Source of the DNA: Mycobacterium sp. MBM
GTDB taxonomy: Bacteria; Actinomycetota; Actinomycetes; Mycobacteriales; Mycobacteriaceae
NCBI GenBank assembly: GCA_021648845.1
Contig: JAKJHY010000002.1
Coordinates: 186,001 to 250,000 of the forward strand
Length of the DNA stretch: 64,000 bases
Direction of reading: 5' to 3'
Part shown: one piece after another, positions 1 through 8,369 of the stretch
Layout of the letters: each line of letters starts with the position of its first letter
How positions within the stretch are numbered: the first letter of the stretch is position 1
Translations under genes and position numbers: made by a program
Notes under the pieces: model-generated
Databases searched by the model: none
Told to the model about the DNA's origin: nothing
What the model saw: only the letters and a program-made list of their open reading frames with translations

Positions 1-219
1 GAATGCGGCATCGAGACCGTGGATACCGCGTTCGCGCAGCAGCACCGGCAGCGTCAAGTTGGCGTAGGCGTCGCGTTCACTGACCGCACGCAGGACGTCG
101 AAGGCGGCACGCCTGGCCGGATCCAGCGGTTTGCGCGCCGGTCCCTTGCGCTGCGGTGCCCGGTTGGAGTGATGGCGCCCCGGACGGCCACCGCGCCCCT
201 GCGATGACGGCCGGTTCAC
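1..219 (-). CDS. rsmB: 16S rRNA m5C967 methyltransferase RsmB, N-terminal part (runs off the window)
   Basis: Only the first 73 codons are inside the window. The start is GTG at 219, sharing GTGA with the fmt stop (four-base overlap), so the two are translationally coupled. The visible part is a basic, Arg/Gly-rich tail followed by a segment beginning [14 protein letters not shown], typical of the NusB-like RNA-binding domain that opens RsmB/Fmu proteins. The catalytic SAM domain lies outside the window. In mycobacteria fmt is followed by this gene (fmu), which supports the call. The enzyme methylates cytosine 967 of 16S rRNA in other bacteria. The alternative is another NusB-domain RNA methyltransferase. 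Confidence 0.85.
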   Translation of the reverse strand, partial: MNRPSSQGRGGRPGRHHSNRAPQRKGPARKPLDPARRAAFDVLRAVSERDAYANLTLPVLLRERGIHGLDAAF

Positions 220-1142
220 TGCGCCCGCACCGATGCATCCGGACGCGCTCCGCGCGCCCAGTCGGCCGCGTTCATAGGCTTCTTCCCCGGCGGCTGAATC
301 CAGCCCAGCGCCACCGCATGCGAGCCGGTGCCCACCCACACCTCACGCCGGCCCACCTCGAGCTCACCGGCGGGCAGGATCTTGGACTCATCGGGGCGCA
401 CCGGCCCCACCTTGACCCTCATCTCGCCGATCATCGTCCAGGCGCCCGGGTTGGGCGTGACCGCCCGGATCCGGCGGTCGACCGCTTGGGCGGGCAGTTC
501 CCAGCGCACGCGCGCCTCCTCGACGGTGATCTTGGGTGCGAACGTGACCCCGTCGACCGGCTGAGGCACCGGGATCAACGAGCCGTCGGCGATACCGTCC
601 ATGGTGGCCTCCAGTAGTCCCGCCCCCGAAAGCGACAGTCGCTCAAGCAGTTCCCCGGCGGTATCGGTGGGCCGCACGGTTTCGGTGACGACGCCGTAGA
701 CGGGCCCGGAGTCCAAGTCCAGCTCGATGCGGAAGGTGGTGGCGCCGGTCACCTCGTCACCGGCAGCGATGGCGGCCTGCACCGGAGCCGCCCCGCGCCA
801 GGCCGGCAACAGCGAAAAGTGCAGGTTGACCCAGCCGTGCGCGGGAACTGCCAGCAGATCGGCGCGCAGCAGCGCGCCGTAGGCGACCACCGCGCAGGCG
901 TCGGGAGCCAGTTCACGCAGCTCGGCGACGAAATCCGCGCTGTTGGGCCGCTGCGGTTTGAGAACCGGGATGCCGTGCTCGGCGGCGAGCCCGGCCACCG
1001 GGGACGGCATGGGCGTGCCGCGGCGCCCCGCCGCGGCATCGGGCCGGGTCAGCACCGCGACGACGTCATGACGCTCCGATGCGATGAGCGCACGCAGCGA
1101 GGGCAGCGCAGGCTCCGGGGTTCCGGCAAAGACGAGTCGCAC
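216..1142 (-). CDS. fmt: methionyl-tRNA formyltransferase
   Basis: The product (308 aa) formylates the amino group of methionyl-initiator tRNA using 10-formyltetrahydrofolate, supplying fMet-tRNA for translation initiation in the cytoplasm. The N-terminus [16 protein letters not shown] is the formyltransferase Rossmann start. Near residue 105 the segment [15 protein letters not shown] carries the catalytic Asn-His and the folate-binding loop, followed by the conserved DSGPVY region. The C-terminal part (about 205-300) is the OB-like tRNA-binding domain. Length is normal for the family. The start is GTG at 1142, nine bases after the lemA-like stop. It overlaps rsmB by four bases, so translation-related genes sit at the end of the priA operon. 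Confidence 0.96.
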   Translation of the reverse strand: MRLVFAGTPEPALPSLRALIASERHDVVAVLTRPDAAAGRRGTPMPSPVAGLAAEHGIPVLKPQRPNSADFVAELRELAPDACAVVAYGALLRADLLAVPAHGWVNLHFSLLPAWRGAAPVQAAIAAGDEVTGATTFRIELDLDSGPVYGVVTETVRPTDTAGELLERLSLSGAGLLEATMDGIADGSLIPVPQPVDGVTFAPKITVEEARVRWELPAQAVDRRIRAVTPNPGAWTMIGEMRVKVGPVRPDESKILPAGELEVGRREVWVGTGSHAVALGWIQPPGKKPMNAADWARGARPDASVRAQ

Positions 1143-1151
1143 CGAGTCAGT

Positions 1152-1694
1152 CTAGGGAAGCCGTGGCGTCCGATAGAACTCGCGTTCCTGCACACCGGCG
1201 ATCGGGGCCACGAACATCCACGGCATCGTGGTGATCAGCCGGTTCACACCGGCGACGGCATCGTTGTAGTACTGGCGGGCGAACGCCAATTTGTTCTCGG
1301 TGTCGGCCAGGTTCTGCTGAAGGTTCAGGAAGTTGTTCGACGATCCCAGTTGCGGATAGCTCTGCCCGAGCGCGAGCACCTCGCCGAGGGCGCTGTCGAG
1401 TTCACCCTCGGCGGCGCTACGCCGGGCCACCGAAGCGCCGCCGGTGGCGGCGTCGAGTGCCGCCCGAGCATCGCTGACGTGGTCGAGGATCGCCTTTTCG
1501 TGCGTGGCGAAGGTGCCCACCGTGTGCACCAGGCTGGGGATCAGCGCCGCGCGCCGGGTGAGTTCGACGTCGATACCGGACAGCGCCTCGGCCACCCGGA
1601 CGTCGGCCGTCTTGAGCTTGTTGTAACCGACCACCAATCCGATCAGCATCAGGACCGCGAGCGCCAATACCAGAATCAGCAAGAACCTCACCAT
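1152..1694 (-). CDS. LemA family membrane protein
   Basis: A 180-aa protein with one N-terminal membrane segment (about residues 3-23, FLLILVLALAVLMLIGLVVGY) followed by an almost all-helical soluble part containing the LemA hallmarks: YNKLKTADVRVAEALSGIDVELTRRAALIPSLV and later the QNLADTENKLAFARQYYNDAV helix. LemA proteins are widespread and their function is unsettled. Here the gene overlaps the DUF2207 gene by seven bases, the usual LemA/DUF2207 pairing, which suggests the two products work together in the membrane. ATG at 1694 is the only sensible start. The C-terminus (VQEREFYRTPRLP) is extracytoplasmic or cytoplasmic depending on insertion. Confidence 0.9.
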   Translation of the reverse strand: MVRFLLILVLALAVLMLIGLVVGYNKLKTADVRVAEALSGIDVELTRRAALIPSLVHTVGTFATHEKAILDHVSDARAALDAATGGASVARRSAAEGELDSALGEVLALGQSYPQLGSSNNFLNLQQNLADTENKLAFARQYYNDAVAGVNRLITTMPWMFVAPIAGVQEREFYRTPRLP

Positions 1695-3496
1695 GATCCG
1701 CCTCCACCTCCTCCACCGCCGCCGCCGCCACCGCCGCCACCACCGCTGCTGCTGCCGCTGGAGGACGACGACTGCGAGGCGGTGTAGGCGCCGATCGAGG
1801 ACGCCAGCGCCGAATCGAAACTGTCGAACCCCGCCCCGCCGGAACCGCCGGAACTACCCCACGCTGCCGTGGACGAGGTGTGATACCAGTCCGGCTGCGG
1901 CGCATCGGCGCCGGTGACCGCGCGGTACTTCTGCGCCCACAGCGCAGCACTGCCCGCGGCCACCGCGAACGGGACATACGCCGCGTACAGGTCCTTGCGC
2001 GCACCGAAATCGAAGCGGGTCTCCGCCGAGTCGGTGGACAGCAACCGATGGAATCCGCCCGCTCGCGACCACAATTCGCGACCGGCGGCGGTACGACGGG
2101 TCCCCACGCCCTCGCGCCAGGACACCGCAGACATCACGAAGAACACAGCGAACGGCAGCGCCCACAGGGTGATCGGAAATCCCCAGCGGAAGAACCCGCA
2201 CACCATCAGCACGGCCGCCACCGCATTGGCCGCCCGCAGCCACAGTTCCTTGCGGCGCTTCACCATCAGACCCTCGTCCAGCGCCCACTTCCGCACGGCC
2301 GCGGCCATATCGGTCTTGGCCTTGGTCAGCTTCTTACCAGAGGTGGCGGATTTCCTGGCCTTGAACTCGGCGCCGGGCCCGATCACCTTCAGCGCCGAAC
2401 CGACCGCCACGCCCACCGGGTCGATATCGGCCCAGGCGCCCGGCGCCGCGGTTCCGGTCACATTCCAGGAGTCCTTGCTGACCTGGCGCAGCTCGACAAG
2501 GTTGCGCTCGGCGAGGTGGAACAGCGTCGCGGTCAAACCGTTCTTGGGCACCGATTCGGTGCGGATGTACTCGGTCTGCACCGGCCCCAGGCCCGTCGGC
2601 GGCGCGTACTGAATGGGGAATCCGGGTGGTGGTTCGACGGTGCTGCGCGACCACAGGACGGCGCCCAGGCCGGCCAGCAGGGCGAGGCCGAGCAGCACCG
2701 CCACCCGAGTCGTCGACTGTCCCAGCACCCGGTCCCAGTGGTAGGTCCACGGCAGTTCGACGCGCGCCGGGGTGGGCATGTCCAGTCCGGCGCGCAGGGT
2801 GACCGGGGTGTGCGGCGCCAATCCCTGCGCGCCCAGGCGCACCGTGTTGCCGTCGACGGTGAGGTCATCGCAGGCGAGGCCGCGACCGGATCCGACCGAA
2901 CACTGGGCACCGGTGACCGGCTCCGGCAGCGTGACGGTGATATCGACGTTGTCGATCTCGTTGTTCCAGGCGGGCGCGATGACATTCCAGAAGAACACCG
3001 TCGGTGCGTCCACACTCCCGGTGGAGTCCGCGAATTGTCTTCCGGCACCGGCAGTCCCGGGGTCCAGCACGCCGGGAATGGTGTAGCGGATCTGATAGGT
3101 GTGCGCGCCGGGGTCCAGCGTGTAATCGGGGCTGCCGATCTTGGCGACCCGGAATCGCTCTCGGCCTTCCCACAACAGTTGGTAGGGCACCGGCCCCCCG
3201 TCGAGCAGGATCGACTCGATCTCGGGCACCTGCCGGACCTTGGGGCTGTTCTGGTTGGCGACATCCCAATACCGGAAGATGCCGTGCCGCCCGGAGGGGA
3301 ATTGCCCGGTGATGGTCTCCACCGCATCCAGGTCACCGGCGGCGTCCACGGTGTAGTGCGCGGTGTAGTCGCTGATGACCACCGGATCTGCGACGGTGTC
3401 TGCGCCGGTACCGGGGGCGGAGCTGAACACCACCGGCCACAACAGGCCAAAGGCGATGAGCACCAACGGGATCAGTAGCTTGAACAGCCGCCCCAT
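1688..3496 (-). CDS. DUF2207 membrane protein with Gly-rich tail
   Basis: A 602-aa protein starting at ATG 3496 (MGRLFKLLIPLVLIAFGLLWPVVF, signal/anchor), 26 bases after the priA stop; the reading frame is open further upstream inside priA but that part is a shadow. Residues about 30-240 form the DUF2207 extracytoplasmic beta-rich domain (YTAHYTVDAAGDLDAVETITGQF, then GRHGIFRYWDV). A membrane helix follows near 265-285, then a cytoplasmic region and a further hydrophobic pair near 440-480. The end is low-complexity: Ser-rich, then a run of about 17 Gly before the terminal Ser-Trp, as in many DUF2207/TPM proteins. Function unknown; co-occurrence with LemA hints at an envelope role. Confidence 0.88.
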   Translation of the reverse strand: MGRLFKLLIPLVLIAFGLLWPVVFSSAPGTGADTVADPVVISDYTAHYTVDAAGDLDAVETITGQFPSGRHGIFRYWDVANQNSPKVRQVPEIESILLDGGPVPYQLLWEGRERFRVAKIGSPDYTLDPGAHTYQIRYTIPGVLDPGTAGAGRQFADSTGSVDAPTVFFWNVIAPAWNNEIDNVDITVTLPEPVTGAQCSVGSGRGLACDDLTVDGNTVRLGAQGLAPHTPVTLRAGLDMPTPARVELPWTYHWDRVLGQSTTRVAVLLGLALLAGLGAVLWSRSTVEPPPGFPIQYAPPTGLGPVQTEYIRTESVPKNGLTATLFHLAERNLVELRQVSKDSWNVTGTAAPGAWADIDPVGVAVGSALKVIGPGAEFKARKSATSGKKLTKAKTDMAAAVRKWALDEGLMVKRRKELWLRAANAVAAVLMVCGFFRWGFPITLWALPFAVFFVMSAVSWREGVGTRRTAAGRELWSRAGGFHRLLSTDSAETRFDFGARKDLYAAYVPFAVAAGSAALWAQKYRAVTGADAPQPDWYHTSSTAAWGSSGGSGGAGFDSFDSALASSIGAYTASQSSSSSGSSSGGGGGGGGGGGGGGGGSW

Positions 3497-3522
3497 AGCC
3501 ACCTCCGCACCAGTGTCGCTGC

Positions 3523-5523
3523 CTACCCTATGTGCAACGGGTCCATTTGCACACGTACCGGCTGCTGATCGTGGCGTGCGCTGAGCGCGTTCACCGCCCG
3601 CCGCAGCGCCGCCGCGAGATCCAGACCGCCGGCACGGGGCACCCGCACCAGCATCCGGCTCACCGCGCTGTCCACCGCGATACCGGGCGGTCGACGGGCG
3701 CCGGGCGGTAGATCCACCGGTCCCAGGGGTTCCGCTGCCGGCGGCAGCTCGGCGGCCGCCAGCAACGCCGACACGGCCTCGGGCACCCCGTCGAGTACCG
3801 CGAGATGGACCGCGGGCGGCAGCGCCACCTCGGCGCGGGCATTCAGCTCGGATTCGGCGTGGCCGACCGGGTCCCACCGGATCAGCGACTGCACGGTCGG
3901 GATCGCGGACTCCGCGATCACCGCCACCGAGCCGCCGTCCGCGCGGCTGCGCACCAGCGCCGCGGCGGCCATCCAGCGCCGCAACGTATCCTCGGCCGCC
4001 CGCAGATCCTGCCGGCCCAGCAGCGCCCAGCTGTCCAGCAGCAGCGCGGCGCCGTAGCCGCCCTCGGCCACCGGTTCGGCGCCCGGGGTGGCCACCACGA
4101 CCGCGGGTTTGGGGCCCACGGTGGACAGCACCGATTCCCCGCCGGAGGTGATGACGGCGGCACCGGGCAGTGCCCGGCCCAGTTCCTCGGCGGTCCGGCG
4201 CGCACCGACCACCACGGCACGCACCGCATCCGATCCGCAACTCACACACCGCAACGTCGGTTCGGCGCGGGCGCACCAGCGGCACACCGCGCCCCTGGTG
4301 TCGCCGTCCGGCAGCGACAGCGGTCCGGTGCAGTGCCGGCAACGCGCGACGGTACGGCACCGGGCACAGGCCAGCGCCGGCACATATCCCCGCCGCGGCA
4401 CCTGTACCAGCACCGGGTGCCCGGTCTGCAGCGCAGCGCGCGCGGTGCGCAGCGCCATCGACGGCAGTCGCGCGGTGTGTGCCGCCGGATCCCGTTCCTG
4501 GTCGAAGGCGTTGTCGTCCAGGGCGACCACCCGCGGCGCGTGACCGCGCACCACCGGGCGGGCGGCGACCAGGTCATGGGCCCACCGGCTGCGCACCAGC
4601 GCATGCGCCTCGGCGGTCCTGGCGTACCCGCCGATGATTGCGGCACAACGCAATTGGTGCGCCCGCAGCATGGCGACCTCACGCGCGTGCGGGTACGGCG
4701 CCCGCGGTTCGGCCAGGTTGTCGTCCCCGTCGTCCCAGACGACGACCAGCGCGAGGTCGGCGACCGGCGCGAACACGGCACTGCGGGTGCCGATCACCAG
4801 CCGGGCCTGCCCGCGCAGCACCGCCAGCCAGCGCCGGTAGCGCTGGGAGGGGCCCAGCCCGGCCGACAGCGCCTCGACCCGGGACTCGTCCACGCACCCG
4901 ACGGCCGCGGCGTACACGGCGTCGACATCGCGTTGATCGGGGACCACGATCAACGCACCGCGCCCGGCATGTACGCACACCGCGGCGGCCTCGGCGAGCC
5001 GCAGTGCCCAGTGTTCTCCGGGCAGCGCCTGCCATACCGCCCGCGCGGCCCGGCCCTCCCTGATCGCGGCCAGAAACTGTTCGCCGCGCCCATAGCGGGC
5101 CCAGCCGGCCTCGTCGACCGGCTGGGGCGTCATCGGCGCGAGCTCGGGCTGCGGCTTCTTCTCGACCCCGGCGTGCCGCGGCGGGACGGCCAGCCGCAGC
5201 ACGTCGGGTCGGGTACCGACGTAGCGGGCCGCGACCGCATCGGTGAGCCTTCGGATATCCGGTGTCAGCACCGGTTCGGCGGAGATCACCCGGTCCAACC
5301 AACCGAGCCTGCCCGCATGATCGGTGTCCGAACGTCTTTCCAGGACAAAGGCATCCACCAGCCGACCGTGGAAGCGGACCCGGACCCGGACGCCCGGTTG
5401 AGCGTCATCGGACTGTTCTGCCGACACCAGGTAGTCGAATTCGCGATCCAGGTGCGGCACCGAAAGCATCGGCAGCACCCGCGCGATCGGCTCGTGTTCG
5501 GCGGCGCGGCGGGTCTGCGTCAC
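3523..5523 (-). CDS. priA: probable primosomal protein PriA (helicase motifs degenerate)
   Basis: A 666-aa protein for replication restart. The start is GTG at 5523 ([20 protein letters not shown]), overlapping the upstream gene's stop by four bases. The N-terminal DNA-binding region carries [17 protein letters not shown]. The zinc-binding module is clear near residues 385-440: [13 protein letters not shown] and later [17 protein letters not shown]. The position of the Walker A loop reads [11 protein letters not shown], with no GKT, and the DEEH box is replaced by WDDGDDN, so helicase/ATPase activity is not expected. This degeneration is known for actinobacterial PriA. It is probably a structural primosome component rather than a motor. 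It lies in one transcription unit with the membrane gene upstream and DUF2207 downstream. Confidence 0.9.
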   Translation of the reverse strand: MTQTRRAAEHEPIARVLPMLSVPHLDREFDYLVSAEQSDDAQPGVRVRVRFHGRLVDAFVLERRSDTDHAGRLGWLDRVISAEPVLTPDIRRLTDAVAARYVGTRPDVLRLAVPPRHAGVEKKPQPELAPMTPQPVDEAGWARYGRGEQFLAAIREGRAARAVWQALPGEHWALRLAEAAAVCVHAGRGALIVVPDQRDVDAVYAAAVGCVDESRVEALSAGLGPSQRYRRWLAVLRGQARLVIGTRSAVFAPVADLALVVVWDDGDDNLAEPRAPYPHAREVAMLRAHQLRCAAIIGGYARTAEAHALVRSRWAHDLVAARPVVRGHAPRVVALDDNAFDQERDPAAHTARLPSMALRTARAALQTGHPVLVQVPRRGYVPALACARCRTVARCRHCTGPLSLPDGDTRGAVCRWCARAEPTLRCVSCGSDAVRAVVVGARRTAEELGRALPGAAVITSGGESVLSTVGPKPAVVVATPGAEPVAEGGYGAALLLDSWALLGRQDLRAAEDTLRRWMAAAALVRSRADGGSVAVIAESAIPTVQSLIRWDPVGHAESELNARAEVALPPAVHLAVLDGVPEAVSALLAAAELPPAAEPLGPVDLPPGARRPPGIAVDSAVSRMLVRVPRAGGLDLAAALRRAVNALSARHDQQPVRVQMDPLHIG

Positions 5524-6227
5524 GGCTCTCTGCCGAAGAAGAACCCGGCGGTGATCAGGAACAGCGATGCGGCGTAGGCCCACCAAATGGGAATTGCCAG
5601 CGCCTCTGTGTTCTCGGGCCCGAGCACGAACTTGCTGATGCCGATCATCGAATCCGAGACCGCGAAACACACCGCGCCCAGCGCCGTCCACGGCGTCGGC
5701 AGCGCGGCCAACAGCGCCGCACACACCATCGCGGCAAGCACCACCATGTAGACGGTGACCGGCACCACCATGCCCTGCTCGAGCAGGGCCGGCCAGAACC
5801 ACACCAGCATCGCCACGCACGCCAGCACCACCACCGCCGCCGCGACCAGCCGCGAGCTGCGCCGAGCCACCAACGGGGCCAGCGCGGCCAGGAAACACAG
5901 ATGGGCGACCAGGAAGGAGGCCAGCCCCAGCACGAAAGACGGCTCCCACCATGGCATCGCCAGCAGATAGTCCCCGGCGGCGGATCCGAGCAGCGCGGCG
6001 ACCAGCCAACGCCGCTCCCGGCCCACCGGGTGGCGCAGGGCGGCCAATGCCAGCAGCCCCGCCGCGGCGGCCTTGACGGCGGGTTGCAGCGCGAACTGCC
6101 CGGTGAGCTCCGCTCCGTCGGGCACGCGCAGCGCCACCGTGATCAGGAAGATGCCGTACCCCGCCCCGGCGACGACCGCGAGCACCCACAGCAGCCGCGT
6201 CCAGCGCGCTGCGTACGGTGAACCCAT
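5520..6227 (-). CDS. YhhN/lysoplasmalogenase-like membrane protein
   Basis: About 235 aa with seven or eight hydrophobic helices (for example [60 protein letters not shown]). The end is ...[34 protein letters not shown], which contains the conserved SD and WWxYxxxQ/S-like ending of the YhhN (TMEM86, lysoplasmalogenase) family. Animal members hydrolyse the vinyl ether of lysoplasmalogens; the bacterial substrate is not established. The same gene precedes priA in M. tuberculosis (Rv1401, from memory). The drawn start (ATG 6227) shares the CATG palindrome with the start of the divergent esterase, so a start further inside (for example a GTG/TTG before the first helix) is possible. Confidence 0.8.
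   Translation of the reverse strand: MGSPYAARWTRLLWVLAVVAGAGYGIFLITVALRVPDGAELTGQFALQPAVKAAAAGLLALAALRHPVGRERRWLVAALLGSAAGDYLLAMPWWEPSFVLGLASFLVAHLCFLAALAPLVARRSSRLVAAAVVVLACVAMLVWFWPALLEQGMVVPVTVYMVVLAAMVCAALLAALPTPWTALGAVCFAVSDSMIGISKFVLGPENTEALAIPIWWAYAASLFLITAGFFFGREP
6214..6219 (+). promoter_or_regulatory. candidate -10 (TACGGT) for leaderless lipI-like mRNA
   Basis: TACGGT fits TANNNT and ends six bases before the ATG at 6226. Transcription would therefore begin at or next to the start codon, a common arrangement in mycobacteria. There is no Shine-Dalgarno sequence before this ATG, which agrees. Confidence 0.5.
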
Positions 6228-7227
6228 GCCTGAACCCGGTACCGACAGACCCGCCTTGGACGCCATCCTGGAGAAGGTACTGGAAGCGGTGCCGTTCCAA
6301 CTCACGATGGACGGTGGTCCCGATGCCGCGCGAGAACGGTTCCGCGCACTACCGCGCCGCGAGGTGCACCCTGAGCTGCGCGCCGAGGACCGCATTATCG
6401 AGGGCGTGCCGGTGCGGATCTACTGGCCGGACGTTCAGGAGCCCGCACCGCCGGAATCACTCCCCGAGTCGCTGCGCTCCTGCCCGCCGGAATCACTCCC
6501 CGAGTCGCTGCGCTCCTGCCCGCCGGTCGTGCTCTTCTTCCACGGCGGTGGCTGGGTGGTCGGTGATCTGGACACCTACGACGGCACCGCCCGCGAGCAT
6601 GCGGTCGGCACCGGGGCGGTCGTGGTGTCGGTGGACTACCGGCTGGCCCCCGAACATCCCTATCCGGCCGCGGTCGAGGATGTCTGGGCGGTGACCCGCT
6701 GGGTGGCCGCGCACGCCGACGAGTTGGGCGCCGACGCCGCCCGCATGGCGGTGGCCGGCGATTCGGCCGGCGGCAACCTCGCCGCGGTGGTGGCACTGCT
6801 GGCCCGCGACGCCGGGCTGGCGCTGCGCGCGCAGCTGCTGTGGTACCCGGCGACCACCTGGGACACCAGCTTGGCGTCGTTCACCGAGAACGCCGACGCC
6901 CCGATCCTGGGGCGGCGCGCGGTCGGCGGCTTCTCCAAGTTGTACGCCGGGGACACCGATCTCAGCGATCCGCCCGCCACGCTGGTGCCGGCCCGGGCCG
7001 ACACGCTGGCCGGGGTGGCGCCGGCCTATATCGCGGTGGCCGGCTACGACCCGCTGCGTGACGACGGCATCCGCTACGCGGAGCTGTTGGCGGCCGCCGG
7101 GGTGCCTGCGCAGGTGCACAACGCCGAGACTCTGGTGCACGGCTATCTCGGCTACCTCGGTGTCGTGCCCGCGGCCACCGAGGCTGCCGATCTCGCCTTT
7201 GCCGCGCTTCGGGGCGCGCTAGCCTGA
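6226..7227 (+). CDS. HSL-family esterase/lipase, LipI-like, with internal tandem repeat
   Basis: A 333-aa alpha/beta hydrolase of the hormone-sensitive-lipase family (class IV). Oxyanion motif HGGGWVVGD (about residue 106), nucleophile elbow GDSAGGN (about 178), acid in YDPLRDDG and catalytic His in LVHGYLG near the end. It would hydrolyse short acyl esters in the cytoplasm or at the membrane; no signal peptide. The start ATG 6226 has a TACGGT -10 six bases upstream and no ribosome site, so it is probably leaderless. Three bases separate it from the lipH-like gene. Just before the HGGG strand lies [12 protein letters not shown] in two exact copies (6448-6519), a 12-residue insertion absent from the paralogue next door. 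Synteny with M. tuberculosis lipI is from memory. Confidence 0.9.
   Translation: MPEPGTDRPALDAILEKVLEAVPFQLTMDGGPDAARERFRALPRREVHPELRAEDRIIEGVPVRIYWPDVQEPAPPESLPESLRSCPPESLPESLRSCPPVVLFFHGGGWVVGDLDTYDGTAREHAVGTGAVVVSVDYRLAPEHPYPAAVEDVWAVTRWVAAHADELGADAARMAVAGDSAGGNLAAVVALLARDAGLALRAQLLWYPATTWDTSLASFTENADAPILGRRAVGGFSKLYAGDTDLSDPPATLVPARADTLAGVAPAYIAVAGYDPLRDDGIRYAELLAAAGVPAQVHNAETLVHGYLGYLGVVPAATEAADLAFAALRGALA
6448..6519 (+). repeat. 36-bp exact tandem duplication inside the LipI-like gene
   Basis: Two identical 36-bp units, 6448-6483 and 6484-6519, each coding [12 protein letters not shown] and followed by a partial third unit (ccgcc). The length is a multiple of three, so the frame is kept. 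The repeat sits in the loop before the HGGG oxyanion strand. Confidence 0.97.
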
Positions 7228-7230
7228 GCC

Positions 7231-8208
7231 ATGGCTTCTCCCCCACCGCCCTCCGGCGACCACCGCCCCGGCGTCGATCCCAACCTCAAAGCACTGCTGG
7301 ATGCCGTCCCGCTGGAATTCACCATCGCCGACGGCGTCGAGGTGGCCCGGGAGAAACTGCGCGCGGTGAAACCGCCGGCCGAGATGCTGCCGCAGCTGCG
7401 GATCGAGGAACGCACCGTCGGGTACGGCGATCTCACCGACATCCCGGTACGGATCTACTGGCCGCCGATCGAACAACACGACAACCTGCCGGTACTCGTC
7501 TACTACCACGGCGGCGGCTGGGCGATCGGTGATCTGGACACCCATGACCACGTGGCCCGCGCGCATGCGGTGGGCGCCGAGACGATCGTGGTGTCGGTGG
7601 ATTACCGGCTCGCCCCCGAGCACCCTTACCCCGCCGGCGTTGAGGACGCGTGGGCGGCGCTGCGGTGGGTGGGTGAGCACGCCGCCGAATTGGGCGGTGA
7701 CCCGACACGCATTGCGGTGGCCGGGGATTCGGCCGGTGGCAACCTGTCGGCGGTGATGGCGCTGCGCGCCCGCGATGCCGGCGGACCGCCGCTGGTTTTC
7801 CAACTGCTGTGGTACCCGGTGGCGGTCGGGGACATGACCGCCCCGTCGTTCGTCGAGAACGCCGACGCCTACATCCTCAACGAGGATGTCACCGCGGCCT
7901 TTTTGACCTGGTATCTGCCGGGCGTGGATCTCAGCGACCCGGCATCGTTGCCGACCGATGTGGCACCGGCCAACGCCGCATCGCTGCGCGACCTGCCGCC
8001 GGCGTTCATCGGCACCGCCGAGCACGACCCGCTGCGCGATGACGGGGGCCGGTACGCCGAGCTGCTCACCGCGGCCGGTGTCGAGGTGCAGCACAGCAAC
8101 GAACCGACCATGGTGCACGGCTATGTCAGCCTCGCCCTGGTCTCCCCCGCGGCGACCGAGGCCACCGCACGCGGGATCGCGGCGCTGCGGGCCGCACTGC
8201 ACGGGTAG
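7231..8208 (+). CDS. lipH: HSL-family carboxylesterase, LipH/NlhH-like
   Basis: A 325-aa class IV esterase with HGGGWAIGDLDTHD (oxyanion), [11 protein letters not shown] (nucleophile Ser), EHDPLRDDG (acid Asp) and MVHGYVS (His). Sequence and length agree with mycobacterial LipH/NlhH, a carboxylesterase preferring short acyl chains. It starts at ATG 7231, three bases after the upstream esterase, and is clearly its paralogue (shared PYPA-VED-WAA-RWV and ENADA blocks), pointing to an old tandem duplication with coupled translation. No signal peptide, so cytoplasmic. The natural substrate is unknown. Confidence 0.92.
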   Translation: MASPPPPSGDHRPGVDPNLKALLDAVPLEFTIADGVEVAREKLRAVKPPAEMLPQLRIEERTVGYGDLTDIPVRIYWPPIEQHDNLPVLVYYHGGGWAIGDLDTHDHVARAHAVGAETIVVSVDYRLAPEHPYPAGVEDAWAALRWVGEHAAELGGDPTRIAVAGDSAGGNLSAVMALRARDAGGPPLVFQLLWYPVAVGDMTAPSFVENADAYILNEDVTAAFLTWYLPGVDLSDPASLPTDVAPANAASLRDLPPAFIGTAEHDPLRDDGGRYAELLTAAGVEVQHSNEPTMVHGYVSLALVSPAATEATARGIAALRAALHG

Positions 8209-8369
8209 CCATCTCACGCCCCGATGAACTCAGGGTGAACAGCAAACCAACTGTCCCCGAGGGCAATTCGGAAGGAAGTGGCGCGGCACACCGACTGCAG
8301 GACTTTGGACCCTAGGTTCGGCGGGCCCTCGCGGAGCACGATTGCACCGCCGCCGACGAAGGAGACCCC

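Noticed and set aside
819..1787. Plus-strand frame ending in a long proline run.
   Set aside because: The prolines are the antisense of the Gly-rich tail of the DUF2207 protein and the frame is a shadow of fmt and lemA.
3497..4360. Upstream extension of the DUF2207 frame by 288 codons.
   Set aside because: It lies inside priA in another frame; the signal/anchor start at 3496 is the natural start.
5524..6300. Upstream extension of the priA frame.
   Set aside because: It overlaps the membrane protein gene; the GTG at 5523 fits the family N-terminus and the GTGA coupling.
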